Origin: Pseudomonas sp. ADAK13
Lineage (GTDB): Bacteria; Pseudomonadota; Gammaproteobacteria; Pseudomonadales; Pseudomonadaceae
Reading direction: 5' to 3'
NCBI RefSeq assembly: GCF_012935715.1
Contig: NZ_CP052860.1
Location: 1,922,001 to 1,986,000 of the forward strand
Length of the DNA stretch: 64,000 nucleotides
Below, one piece after another: positions 1 to 7,065 of the stretch. Numbering within the stretch: position 1 is the stretch's first letter; each line of letters begins with the position of its first letter. Under the pieces are notes generated by a model. The model made no database searches. It worked only from the letters and a program-made list of their open reading frames with translations, and was not told the origin of the DNA. The translations under genes were made by a program, and so were the position numbers.

Positions 1-110
1 TTTGGTGGGTTTTTTCGTTCCAGAACCCTCCGTCGGGATCCAACAAAATCCCCCTTCCCCGAGGGTATGTTAGGGGTATTGCGATTTCCCGGTCAGGAGC
101 GCGTACCCCT
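1..110 (+). promoter_or_regulatory. Integrase upstream region with GGGGTA repeats
   Basis: AGGGTAT at 63-69, AGGGGTAT at 72-79 and the inverted copy TACCCCT at 104-110 flank the integrase start. Such short repeats are common upstream of P4-type integrases, where they can serve as recombinase or excisionase arm sites. AGGAG at 95-99 is the likely ribosome binding site. The attachment site and any tRNA should lie left of position 1, outside the window. Confidence 0.45.
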
Positions 111-1439
111 ATGCCACGTCTAGCGATCCCCCTCAGCGACCTGCAATGCCGCACGGCCAAAACCCGCGAGCGCGCCTACAAACTGTTCGACGGTGGCGGC
201 ATGTACCTTTTCGTCAAACCCAATGGCGTGAAGACCTGGCGCTTGAAGTACACCAAGCCCAACGGCAAGGAAGGTACGCTCATCATCGGCAATTACCCCA
301 TAGTTACCCTTTCCGTCGCACGACGTAAGCGAGACGAAGCCAAGGCGTTGCTGCTCGACAATCTCGACCCAATGGAAGAAAAGAAGAAGGCCAAGATCGT
401 AGCCCAGCGGGCGGCACTGCTTTTCGAAACCGTCGCCCTAGAATGGCACGCTGATATGTCCCGCCGCTGGACCGAAGGACACGCGAAAACCGTAATGAGC
501 CGACTCCGCACCCACGTCCTCCCGCTAATCGGCCAACGACCCATCGCTGAACTCGATACCCACGACCTACTAGAGATCACCCAGCGCATCAAGGAACGCG
601 GCACCATGGATGTGGCGTTAAGGGTACAGAACTACTTATCCACGATCATGCGCGGGGCCAAAAGGGCTCGGCAGATCACCATGAATCCGGCACTGGATCT
701 GGCAGGCTCGATTCACGCGCCGCGCACAGTCCATCGCCCCGCCCTATCCCTCAACCGCCTACCCGAACTGCTACAACGCATCGACAACTACAACGGTCGC
801 GAGCTGACGCGCCTTGCCGTCCTGCTCACGCTGCATGTGTTCGTCCGCTCCAGCGAACTGCGCTTCGCGCGATGGAGTGAGTTCGACCTCCAACGCGCCA
901 TGTGGGAAATCCCCGATACCCGCGCGTCGATTGAAGGGGTACGCAACTCCACACGCGGGACCAAGATGAACGGCGACATACAAATGGTTCCGCTCTCACC
1001 GCAGGTCATCGAAATACTGGAGCGCCTGCGCGGCCTCAGTCGTTTTTCAGAGTTAGTGCTACCGGGCGACCACAAGTACTGGAAGCCCATGTCCGAGAAC
1101 ACGGTGAACACCATGCTCCGCAACGTCGGCTATGACACCAGCAAGGACGTGTGCGGCCACGGCTTCAGGACCATGGCCTGTAGCGCCCTGCTGGAGTCTG
1201 GGTTATGGACCGACGCAGCCATCGAAAGACAAATGAGCCACAAGGAACGCAACCGCGTGCGCGCCGCATATATCCACAAAGCTGAATTTCTGGAGCAGCG
1301 CAGGCTGATCATGGCGTGGTGGAGTAACTACATCGACGCCAACCGCCATGGGCATGTGACACCCCACGAATTCGCTCACCCAGTCGGCGACAACATCACG
1401 GCCCTACAAAATAGCCGTGGCGCATCCAAACGTGGGTAA
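111..1439 (+). CDS. Tyrosine-type site-specific integrase (P4 family)
   Basis: A 442-residue recombinase that would integrate and excise a genomic island. The N-terminal part (about 1-95) is the DUF4102 arm-binding domain (GGGMYLFVKPNGVKTW). It is followed by a core-binding SAM-like domain (about 105-200) and the catalytic domain. The catalytic residues are visible: Arg246 (FVRSSELR), His350-x-x-Arg353 (CGHGFR), His377 (MSHKERNR) and the nucleophile Tyr387 (AAYIHKAEF). Length and architecture are normal for P4-like integrases and the gene looks intact. It lies at the left edge of an AT-richer accessory region, which fits insertion at a tRNA gene just outside the window. Confidence 0.93.
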   Translation: MPRLAIPLSDLQCRTAKTRERAYKLFDGGGMYLFVKPNGVKTWRLKYTKPNGKEGTLIIGNYPIVTLSVARRKRDEAKALLLDNLDPMEEKKKAKIVAQRAALLFETVALEWHADMSRRWTEGHAKTVMSRLRTHVLPLIGQRPIAELDTHDLLEITQRIKERGTMDVALRVQNYLSTIMRGAKRARQITMNPALDLAGSIHAPRTVHRPALSLNRLPELLQRIDNYNGRELTRLAVLLTLHVFVRSSELRFARWSEFDLQRAMWEIPDTRASIEGVRNSTRGTKMNGDIQMVPLSPQVIEILERLRGLSRFSELVLPGDHKYWKPMSENTVNTMLRNVGYDTSKDVCGHGFRTMACSALLESGLWTDAAIERQMSHKERNRVRAAYIHKAEFLEQRRLIMAWWSNYIDANRHGHVTPHEFAHPVGDNITALQNSRGASKRG

Positions 1440-1474
1440 GCCTGTGATATCACCGTTGTCCGCCCTTCCTCGCG

Positions 1475-1519
1475 GGTCCATCCAAGCGGGGCTGCAAAGC
1501 CGCCCTGCTTGGATGGACC
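1475..1519. repeat. 13-bp perfect inverted repeat
   Basis: GGTCCATCCAAGC (1475-1487) is perfectly complementary to GCTTGGATGGACC (1507-1519), with a GC-rich loop. It lies 35 bases after the integrase stop and could act as its terminator, although only a weak AT-rich run follows. It could also be a protein-binding or recombination site. Confidence 0.6.
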
Positions 1520-1553
1520 TCATTTAAAAAATCTAAAGCCCACGCAAACTGTC

Positions 1554-1643
1554 TGTGGAAAACTACTGATTTCCACCGGTGGATAATTCCATCCACAGCC
1601 GCGGGACTCCCGATAATTCGAGCCTTGACCCAAATTATCCACA
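1554..1643. other. Cluster of DnaA-box-like 9-mers
   Basis: A perfect DnaA box TTATCCACA lies at 1635-1643. Near matches are TGTGGAAAA (1554-1562) and GGTGGATAA (1578-1586), both in reverse orientation, and CCATCCACA (1589-1597). Four such sites in 90 bases of non-coding DNA next to an integrase suggest a replication origin or origin remnant of a mobile element. No replication initiator gene is visible in the window. Confidence 0.4.
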
Positions 1644-2483
1644 GGCGTAGAAAAGATCGGGCAAAGCGCTGTCGTTGACAGCAACCCAGGTAGCCAGAAC
1701 CTTTAAGGCTACGCCACACCGTGGTGGTTCTCCCAAAGTGCGATTAGCGTCCGGCGGCTCGCACAGTCACTCACCGAGTGATGGATGCCTACTTCAGATC
1801 ATTGCCATTGCGGCAAATACATCCCCCCTACCCAGCTGCCCTGCAGCAACCTATCCGCTTGGCCATTTCACTGCGTCAACCTGCGTCCGTCTCTTTCTTC
1901 TGGAAAGAGACGGACGCTCCAACCGCTGCTGCAGCCCAACTCGTACAAGGCTTTGCGGCATTCCCCCTCGTGACAATCGGCGTGACAAACACCGAAGTCA
2001 CCAGCAACAGCGATGCAGATGATGGTGCCGCAGCCCACGGAATGGGCTGCACCTGACTGACAGTCAGGCATGCCCCAGTCATCGCATCACTGCCTTCACC
2101 CGACTCAGGATCTCGCGGCGTTGGTCTCGTCAGCCAGTGCAGCCTCCGCCCGCCCACTTCTCCGGAAGTGTTCAGGAGGCCAGATCATGAAATGCCCAAG
2201 CTCCCGGTCGTAAAGAGCCGCCAGTCCCGCGTTAGTGGACAACCCTCACAGGTCGCAGGGGCCTTGATCCCTGATAACACTCAACATTCTTGGCGGGATG
2301 ACGTGGGGAAAGCTTTAACAGTTCGGTTGAGAGCGGTGCCTTATTGCCCCCTCTCACACGAAACAAAGATCGTTTCAAACTTTCGAAAATACTGATGCAG
2401 GCATGCTCGACGAATGCGGTAGATCTATTGATAATGCCGCCAGAACCAACAAGTGCAATGCATCGATCTCTGGGGGAAGCGGC
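1644..2483. other. Non-coding stretch with strong palindromes
   Basis: No convincing gene is seen in these 840 bases; the open frames overlap on both strands and show no recognisable protein. It contains a 15-bp perfect stem-loop, GCGTCCGTCTCTTTC (1883-1897) with GAAAGAGACGGACGC (1903-1917), and an 8-bp palindrome CCTGACTG/CAGTCAGG (2052-2068). The promoter of the following two-gene module should lie at its right end. Confidence 0.5.
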
Positions 2484-3446
2484 ATGGATGTGGTTGATTT
2501 TGTAAAGGAACGATTCGGCACTGATCACGCAACAAAACTTGTACGAATCGGCACAGGCGGCAACAGCAACAAGAAAGGATCCGATTTCGAAAATTTCTAC
2601 GCCGCAAGCAAGATTTGTTTTCTCGCATCGTCCATGCCCGCCGACCAACTGACGGACTTCCATGTTGCCTGCCAGGAGGTAGCGTTCGTTGATGATCTAT
2701 GCGTAAGACAGCTCTCTGTGGGTTCCAAGACAAACTACCAGGCAAAAAATTCTGACGGTGCTCCCGCGAGCTGGGACGAGGAAATGCGCAATCGGTTCGA
2801 GATGCAGTACAGAATCGATCAGGAATTGCACCTCAGCCACGTATCTACTCAGGTTCTTCTAGTAAGCAGCGAAGAAAAAGCCGCAGCCAACGATGCCAAG
2901 ATTCCTACAGAAATGAAGGCTTACTGCGCCTCAGAACATTTCCCCTACCATACATCATCGTTGAAGCTCTTGATGGGGCACCAACCCTTGCGGGAAGCCC
3001 TAAACGGCCTGTGCGGCACTCAAAGCTTGTCAAACGTTGACGCGGCCTTTAGATTGGTGCTAGGAGAGTGGTGCGCAGACAACGAAAATGGAAGAGTCGT
3101 CGCAGATGTGATGGGTCGGGCAAAAGCCAACTCCCGTCCTGATCTATTCGCCAATTTTTTGGTTGAAAAGGATCCAGCAATGATGGGGGCACTGACGCCA
3201 GATGAGATTCCTGGATGGCTATCGGACCTACTGGCTGCTTTTCAAATGCAGGCAGCGTCTGTAGAATGCGGCGCCTTTATCGTCAGCTACAATGGGATGC
3301 AGGCACGAGTCGCTCATGATGTTGTGGCTCCGTCACAGGATGATTTAGCAAAGCTGAAATCACCGGGTGATATCATCCTCTTTTTGATGTCAGTTGCAGC
3401 AGAAGGACTTGACGACCAACCGTCTATGGGGGAAATCCGTAAATGA
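2484..3446 (+). CDS. PD-(D/E)XK nuclease-like protein, candidate defence effector
   Basis: A 320-residue protein of unrecognised family. The N-terminal 90 residues carry what looks like a restriction-endonuclease-like core: Glu36 in KGSDFENFYA, the acidic pair Asp70-Asp71 in EVAFVDDLCVR, and Gln86-Ala-Lys88 in NYQAKNS. This order (E, then D, then QxK) is that of DUF4297/Mrr-type nucleases. The rest (about 100-320) is helical with no motif I know. The start at 2484 is chosen because GGGGGAA lies just upstream; a longer frame from 2403 has no such site. Its stop overlaps the next start as ATGA, so the two are translationally coupled. AT-richer codon use than the core genes and the nearby integrase suggest horizontal transfer. 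A role in phage defence is inference. Confidence 0.6.
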   Translation: MDVVDFVKERFGTDHATKLVRIGTGGNSNKKGSDFENFYAASKICFLASSMPADQLTDFHVACQEVAFVDDLCVRQLSVGSKTNYQAKNSDGAPASWDEEMRNRFEMQYRIDQELHLSHVSTQVLLVSSEEKAAANDAKIPTEMKAYCASEHFPYHTSSLKLLMGHQPLREALNGLCGTQSLSNVDAAFRLVLGEWCADNENGRVVADVMGRAKANSRPDLFANFLVEKDPAMMGALTPDEIPGWLSDLLAAFQMQAASVECGAFIVSYNGMQARVAHDVVAPSQDDLAKLKSPGDIILFLMSVAAEGLDDQPSMGEIRK

Positions 3447-4120
3447 GCATTGTTGAAAGGTACAGTGCCCTAGCTGAAGGAGATGCGAAGGCCGCGTTGC
3501 AACGCCTTCTGTCCTCGACGGATAACCCATCGGTTTACTCGGCTACGATGGAAGCCTTGGGTCGAATCTTAGGAACACTGCTCAATAGCAGAATTCCAAA
3601 CGATCATGAGTGCTTACTCGCGTCCACAGCTGAGGATGCTGACTTTCTGACGAAAGGCATATATGACCGTTTGAAGGAAAGCCACTCGATCAAAGCAGCC
3701 GTTTTCTGGAACAACCATTACTCGGTCCCAGGTGGCAGTGTTGCTCCCGTGGTGCATAAATTTCTTGAGCCCGGTTATGAGGCAGCCAACGTATTGGTAA
3801 TTGCCAAATCAGTTATCTCTGGAAGCTGCGTAGTCAGAACAAACATTCTTGAGCTGATCGAACATATTGACCCGGTTAAGATTTTTATTGTATCTCCAGT
3901 AATGCATTCAAAATCAGAAGCTGCGCTACGTGATGAATTCCCGTCCGAGATCGCTGACAAATTTGAATTTTTAGTGCTAGCTGTGGATCAAGAAAAATCT
4001 AAGACTGGAGAAGTATTGCCGGGAATCGGTGGTGAAATTTATCCATTGCTTGGACTTAAAGATCAGCCCGCGCGGATAAGCTATATGCCTAACTTGGTCA
4101 GACAGCTTGCCGCACTGTAA
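3443..4120 (+). CDS. Degenerate phosphoribosyltransferase-like protein
   Basis: A 225-residue protein translationally coupled to the nuclease-like gene by a 4-base overlap and closed by a strong terminator. The second half resembles a type I PRTase fold of the uracil PRTase kind. The segment NVLVIAKSVISGSCVV (116-131) sits where the PRPP loop is expected, and VLPGIGGEIYPLLGL (191-205) echoes the C-terminal PGLGDAGDR-type segment of Upp. The acidic pair that normally begins the PRPP loop is replaced by Ala121-Lys122, so catalysis of the usual kind is doubtful; it may bind a nucleotide signal instead. The N-terminal 80 residues are helical. It could be the sensor or regulator of the neighbouring nuclease; that is inference from position only. 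Confidence 0.5.
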   Translation: MSIVERYSALAEGDAKAALQRLLSSTDNPSVYSATMEALGRILGTLLNSRIPNDHECLLASTAEDADFLTKGIYDRLKESHSIKAAVFWNNHYSVPGGSVAPVVHKFLEPGYEAANVLVIAKSVISGSCVVRTNILELIEHIDPVKIFIVSPVMHSKSEAALRDEFPSEIADKFEFLVLAVDQEKSKTGEVLPGIGGEIYPLLGLKDQPARISYMPNLVRQLAAL

Positions 4121-4122
4121 CT

Positions 4123-4152
4123 AAAAGGCCCTACAACGTAGGGCCTTTTTTG
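4123..4152 (+). terminator. Rho-independent terminator of the two-gene module
   Basis: AAAGGCCCTAC / GTAGGGCCTTTTTT forms a GC-rich hairpin with a U-run, starting 3 bases after the stop codon at 4120. Confidence 0.9.
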
Positions 4153-4744
4153 TTGGGACCATTAGCTTCCGTCACATGAAGCAAATAAGCATATCTCCAG
4201 CCGGCGACTCGCCGACATCAGCTAATGCCAGTACAGACCAAAAATCATTGTTCGCCTAGAATATCTATAGTCGGTAGCGGCGAGGGCCTCTGCGAATATA
4301 TTCAACAGCGACGGGGTCGAGCCCCTAGCGTTGAACTTTAGCTATGAATCACATCATAAGCCTTAGCACCAGACGGGGAGTTGAAGATCGCGCGGCTTGA
4401 ACAGGACTGGTGAATCAGCAAAGCCGACGATAGCTTCAGAAGCCTCGATAGTCAGAGTTTTTGAAACCGATCTCGGATCGGGTTCGATTCCATTGAACGC
4501 CATAACTAGCTGATCCATTTGTAGTTACTAATTGGGGTACGCCGAATTGTCCATCGAACTCCAGACGGCCGGAAAACCTAGCCCCACCGAAACATACCGT
4601 TCGTCTGGTGCCGCACCATTTAAAAACAAAGGCTTGCAGCGATGCAGGCCTTTGTTTTTTGTGCGAAACGTAACAAGACACGTAACAAGCCGCTTATCTA
4701 GGCGACCTCCGTGGGCGCTCAGCTCCAATTTGAGGGCGGCTTCT
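4153..4744. other. Intergenic region without recognisable gene
   Basis: No supported gene is seen. TTCAAC...GGGG TCGAG CCCC...GTTGAA at 4301-4335 makes an imperfect hairpin. GGGTTCGATTCC near 4479-4490 looks like a tRNA T-arm loop, but no cloverleaf can be built around it. Another terminator-like hairpin lies at 4624-4661. Confidence 0.4.
4624..4661 (+). terminator. Terminator-like hairpin
   Basis: AACAAAGGCTTGCA pairs with TGCAGGCCTTTGTT, allowing a bulge, and is followed by TTTT. The upstream A-run means it could also work on the minus strand. No intact gene directly precedes it on the plus strand. Confidence 0.65.
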
Positions 4745-5097
4745 ATGTCAACGACTCCCACCGAACCCCCTGAAATAGCTCGCCTGATGCAAACGCATGG
4801 CGACCTTTTCGATAAGCATTTCTCGCATAAGCTGGATGAACAGTCCGCCGTACTGAAAGCTCACCTCCTGATAGAGGAGTCATCCGTGACTTCAACTACC
4901 GCTCAGTTCAGAACCCAGAGCATCTGCGGGGAATACGGCTCACCTTTCAGCAAGTAGTCGGCATAGCTCGATCGCTCATGCTTATTAAAGGGTCAGGGAG
5001 CAACAGTCTCTGGGACATGACAAACCAGCTCAATAAGGCCGGTTCAGGGGGCCGGGGCACCCTCAGCCCCCTGGATCAAGGAATCAACGAACATTAA
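4745..5097 (+). pseudogene. Frameshifted remnant of an unknown helical protein
   Basis: The frame opens with MSTTPTEPPEIARLMQTHGD and runs to LLIEES near 4890, then loses sense. Shifting frame there restores a coherent protein: IRDFNYRSVQNPEHLRGIR, then LTFQQVVGIARSLMLI, then SLWDMTNQLNKAG, ending at TAA 5095-5097. One base appears to have been lost in GAGGAGTCATC (about 4876-4886). The end also looks truncated, because helical proteins with an LW..(N/E)..LN segment usually continue into a charged helix (RN.LAH type). The family is not identified; the pattern loosely resembles small DUF4145/HEPN-like proteins. The last 14 bases overlap the convergent small membrane protein gene. Confidence 0.55.
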
Positions 5098-5302
5098 AAA
5101 ACCACAGAACAAGACCCATGACAAAGCCTGCCCCTGCCATTTGCAGATAGAACGGCAGAAATGCTTTTAACAGCGCGACAATGTCATCTCCACCACTTAA
5201 CCAATACCCGGCAATGTGAAAGAACGCACACATAAGCACAAGGGCCAACGCACAGGCACAAGGAAGATAAACAGCGACCCACCAGGGTTCATTTTTTCTC
5301 AT
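5084..5302 (-). CDS. Small two-TM membrane protein, possible immunity protein
   Basis: A 72-residue protein with two clear hydrophobic segments, about residues 8-34 (VAVYLPCACALALVLMCAFF) and 44-69 (LLKAFLPFYLQMAGAGFVMG). It has a short basic N-terminus and ends FFNVR. Its start overlaps the end of the upstream frame (5289-5552) by 14 bases, so the two are translated together. The upstream frame looks like the C-terminal end of a haemagglutinin/CdiA-type protein, so an immunity or accessory role is possible, but I do not recognise the family. Confidence 0.5.
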   Translation of the reverse strand: MRKNEPWWVAVYLPCACALALVLMCAFFHIAGYWLSGGDDIVALLKAFLPFYLQMAGAGFVMGLVLWFFNVR

Positions 5303-5552
5303 TGCCGTCTCTTTTCTTCAAGTAGAAATCAGCGCCACCGTTGAACGCCCCTGACGATTCAGAATCGCCCAAATTACCGAATATGGAGGGAACGGGACTT
5401 TGCGGGGCGGGCTTGGTAATCGTCCACATCCCCGTCGGTACCCACTCATACTGCTTCGACACCGGGTTAAGCAGTTTATCCAAGGGGCCCTTGACCGCGT
5501 TACCAAAGGCGAACCCCACGGACGCGCCCGCTTTACTTAACAAAGCGCCCAT
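5289..5552 (-). pseudogene. C-terminal stub resembling haemagglutinin/CdiA-type protein
   Basis: The reading frame MGALLSKAGASVGFAFG...PLDKLLNPVSKQYEWVPTGM...PSIFGNLGDS is 87 residues. It stays open upstream without a start (RPELEGGDDPF) to a stop at about 5586. The pattern of a hydrophobic Gly/Ala stretch, PL..LNP, YEWV..GM and PS..GN resembles, from memory, the extreme C-terminus of large two-partner-secretion haemagglutinins in Pseudomonas. The complete gene would be thousands of residues, so this is read as a stub left by deletion. It could instead be a small intact gene starting at 5552. The following membrane protein gene overlaps it. Confidence 0.4.
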
Positions 5553-5753
5553 AAACGGATCATCGCCACCCTCTAATTCTGGGCGTCACGGGGATAAGCA
5601 ACGCATGGGTGTCACGTATCCTATACACGGGAATTTTTTTCCGGTGCACCCATCAAAAGTGCGTAAGAAGTGTAAGTGAGATTTTTTATCTATCTCTATC
5701 CCTTACATTTCAATAGCTTAGAATCATTTCTAAACCGTAAGTAGACTGTCAGA

Positions 5754-6113
5754 TCAGTGCCGGCGCCGAACAGTTCGTGACTGTAAGTGACGCCCCCCAA
5801 TGAATCCGGGGCTTTTCAGGCGTTTCTCGACCCGCTGACACCACTTACGTGTCAGGAGGGGGTGTACCTGGAACTGCTGTAGCCAGATAAAGTCGGGGAT
5901 GTTGAAAACCCGGGCCAGACTGTCCATCGCTTGATAGCCGGCAGCCAGGTTGTAGAAAAACGACGCTCATACGGCTGTTCCGGGACGCGAAGGCTCAAAG
6001 CGGTGTGCTGGCCGATCTCGACCAAGGCTGCGCGCAGGTGGATGTAGCTAACGTTCCAGATCGCCGGTTTTCCTAGTGTCTTCCTCTAAACCTTGAAAAG
6101 GTCCATTTCCCAT
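5754..6113 (-). pseudogene. Doubly frameshifted gene of unknown family
   Basis: On the minus strand a protein can be stitched from three frames. It starts at ATG 6113 (MGNGPFQGLEEDTRKT). After a shift near 6068 it continues as AIWNVSYIHLRAALVEIGQH, TALSLRVPEQPYE. After a second shift near 5970 it reads SFFYNLAAGYQAMDSLARVF, NIPDFIWLQQFQVHPLLTRK and ends at TGA 5754-5756. The pieces join with almost no missing residues, which supports a single decayed gene of about 115-120 residues. The family is unknown. Next to the haemagglutinin-like stub it could be an orphan immunity gene; that is inference. Confidence 0.55.
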
Positions 6114-6380
6114 ACCGAAAATTCACCTTCCGACTTTTATGCCAAATTATGGGTGGCCAATAATTATGACGTATCCATAAAACGGCATAACTGCACGAGC
6201 GGCATGATTTTGCGTCCTGAACTGGCTGCAGGAATGGCAAAACTGCCCTTCAAGCTCGGCGTTCTGAGAAAACGCGAAAGACTCATATTCAGGCCCCCAG
6301 AACCGAACCCGGCAGCAGCAAAACGAAACAACTATTTCCCCAGTTGCACCCACCCCACCACCACGCTACCCTCCCTCGTC

Positions 6381-6616
6381 GCTGCCAATTCAGCGACCGG
6401 GCCTGAGAACCCGACATGATGCAGGCGCAACAGCGCCACCAATCACGATTTGCAGGCGTTTTTTTATGCCCGTAGTTTCGTGCAATGGCGGCTGTGCGTG
6501 GGAGACCTTCGGGTCTGCCGGGTTCCTGTATCTCCGGTTCTCAGCCTGCGCACAGCTGCCACCCATTCGCCTGAGAACGAACGTGGTAGCTCTCACTTGA
6601 TATGGGAGTTTTACCG
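6381..6616 (+). promoter_or_regulatory. Structured leader RNA, copy A
   Basis: This leader precedes a small DUF3077-type gene and shares sequence and structure with the leader at 39866-40097. It contains the block CAATTCAGCGACCGGG (6386-6401), a 13-bp stem GGCGGCTGTGCGT (6487-6499) with GCGCACAGCTGCC (6548-6560), and inside it a hairpin AGACC-UUCG-GGUCU (6503-6516) and a CCGG/CCGG pairing (6518-6521 with 6534-6537). GTTCTCAG (6537-6544) is complementary to CTGAGAAC at both 6403-6410 and 6571-6578, giving two mutually exclusive helices. The helices are kept by compensatory changes between the two copies, which is good evidence for a functional RNA. Confidence 0.7.
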
Positions 6617-6898
6617 ATGAGCGCTCCAAATCCGTCTGGCCTCACTACCCTCGGCGTTACCCCTTTTTCATTTCATTCCGACCAGCCTTTGTTTCGCGTC
6701 AACAGCGGGGTTTCCCTGCCTGAAGCGCTGTCTCACGTCTCCAATTTGCTGCATGTCGCCAAGCTGCTGGCAGAGGACGCAGCAATGATTCGGGATACGG
6801 ACCGCTACGCCTGGGCTTCGCACTATCTGCAAGAGATGAGCAAGGCAGTCATTGATGATGTGGTGAAGGTGTTGGAGTCGCCGGGCCATAATCTGTAG
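6617..6898 (+). CDS. DUF3077-type small protein
   Basis: A 93-residue soluble protein of a family common in Pseudomonas and of unknown function. The family pattern is visible: LFRVNSGVSLPEALSHVSNL (helix with small residues), LLHVAKLLAEDAAM and YLQEMSKAVIDDVVKVLE. The start at 6617 is chosen because GGGAG (6604-6608) lies 8 bases upstream; a longer frame from 6602 would start inside that site. It is preceded by the structured leader (6381-6616), so post-transcriptional control is likely. It stands alone and is followed by a shared terminator at 7011-7049. Confidence 0.75.
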   Translation: MSAPNPSGLTTLGVTPFSFHSDQPLFRVNSGVSLPEALSHVSNLLHVAKLLAEDAAMIRDTDRYAWASHYLQEMSKAVIDDVVKVLESPGHNL

Positions 6899-6928
6899 GT
6901 GTGTCAGGTTGTGGATGTGTTGGCTGGG

Positions 6929-6963
6929 CCATCGCCATCGCGGGCAAGCCCGGTTCCCACATT
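6929..6963. repeat. Single REP half
   Basis: CCATCGCGGGCAAGCCCGG followed by TTCCCACATTTG matches one arm of the REPINs found elsewhere in the window. No partner arm is present. Confidence 0.6.
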
Positions 6964-7010
6964 TGATCTTTGTTGTTTGTTTTAGAGTGCCTGGCTTGAA
7001 GCCGCCACCC

Positions 7011-7049
7011 AAAAAAACGCCCCGGGCCATCACGGTCCGGGGCGTTTTT
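7011..7049. terminator. Bidirectional terminator
   Basis: AAAAAAACGCCCCGG / CCGGGGCGTTTTT forms a strong hairpin with A- and T-runs on either side. It sits between the convergent DUF3077-type gene and the SDR gene and can stop both. Confidence 0.9.
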
Positions 7050-7065
7050 CGTTCAACCGCGTCGC

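Noticed and set aside
1675..2157. Several open frames on both strands between integrase and nuclease-like gene
   Set aside because: They overlap each other and the 15-bp palindrome; none has a ribosome binding site or a recognisable protein pattern.
4440..4510. tRNA-like 3' end (GGGTTCGATTCC followed by GAACGCCA) as a tRNA gene or attR site
   Set aside because: The T-arm stem does not pair and no acceptor, D or anticodon arms can be built. No matching copy is seen near the integrase.
6093..6419. 108-residue plus-strand frame
   Set aside because: It runs into the structured leader and has no family pattern; the minus-strand pseudogene explains its first part.
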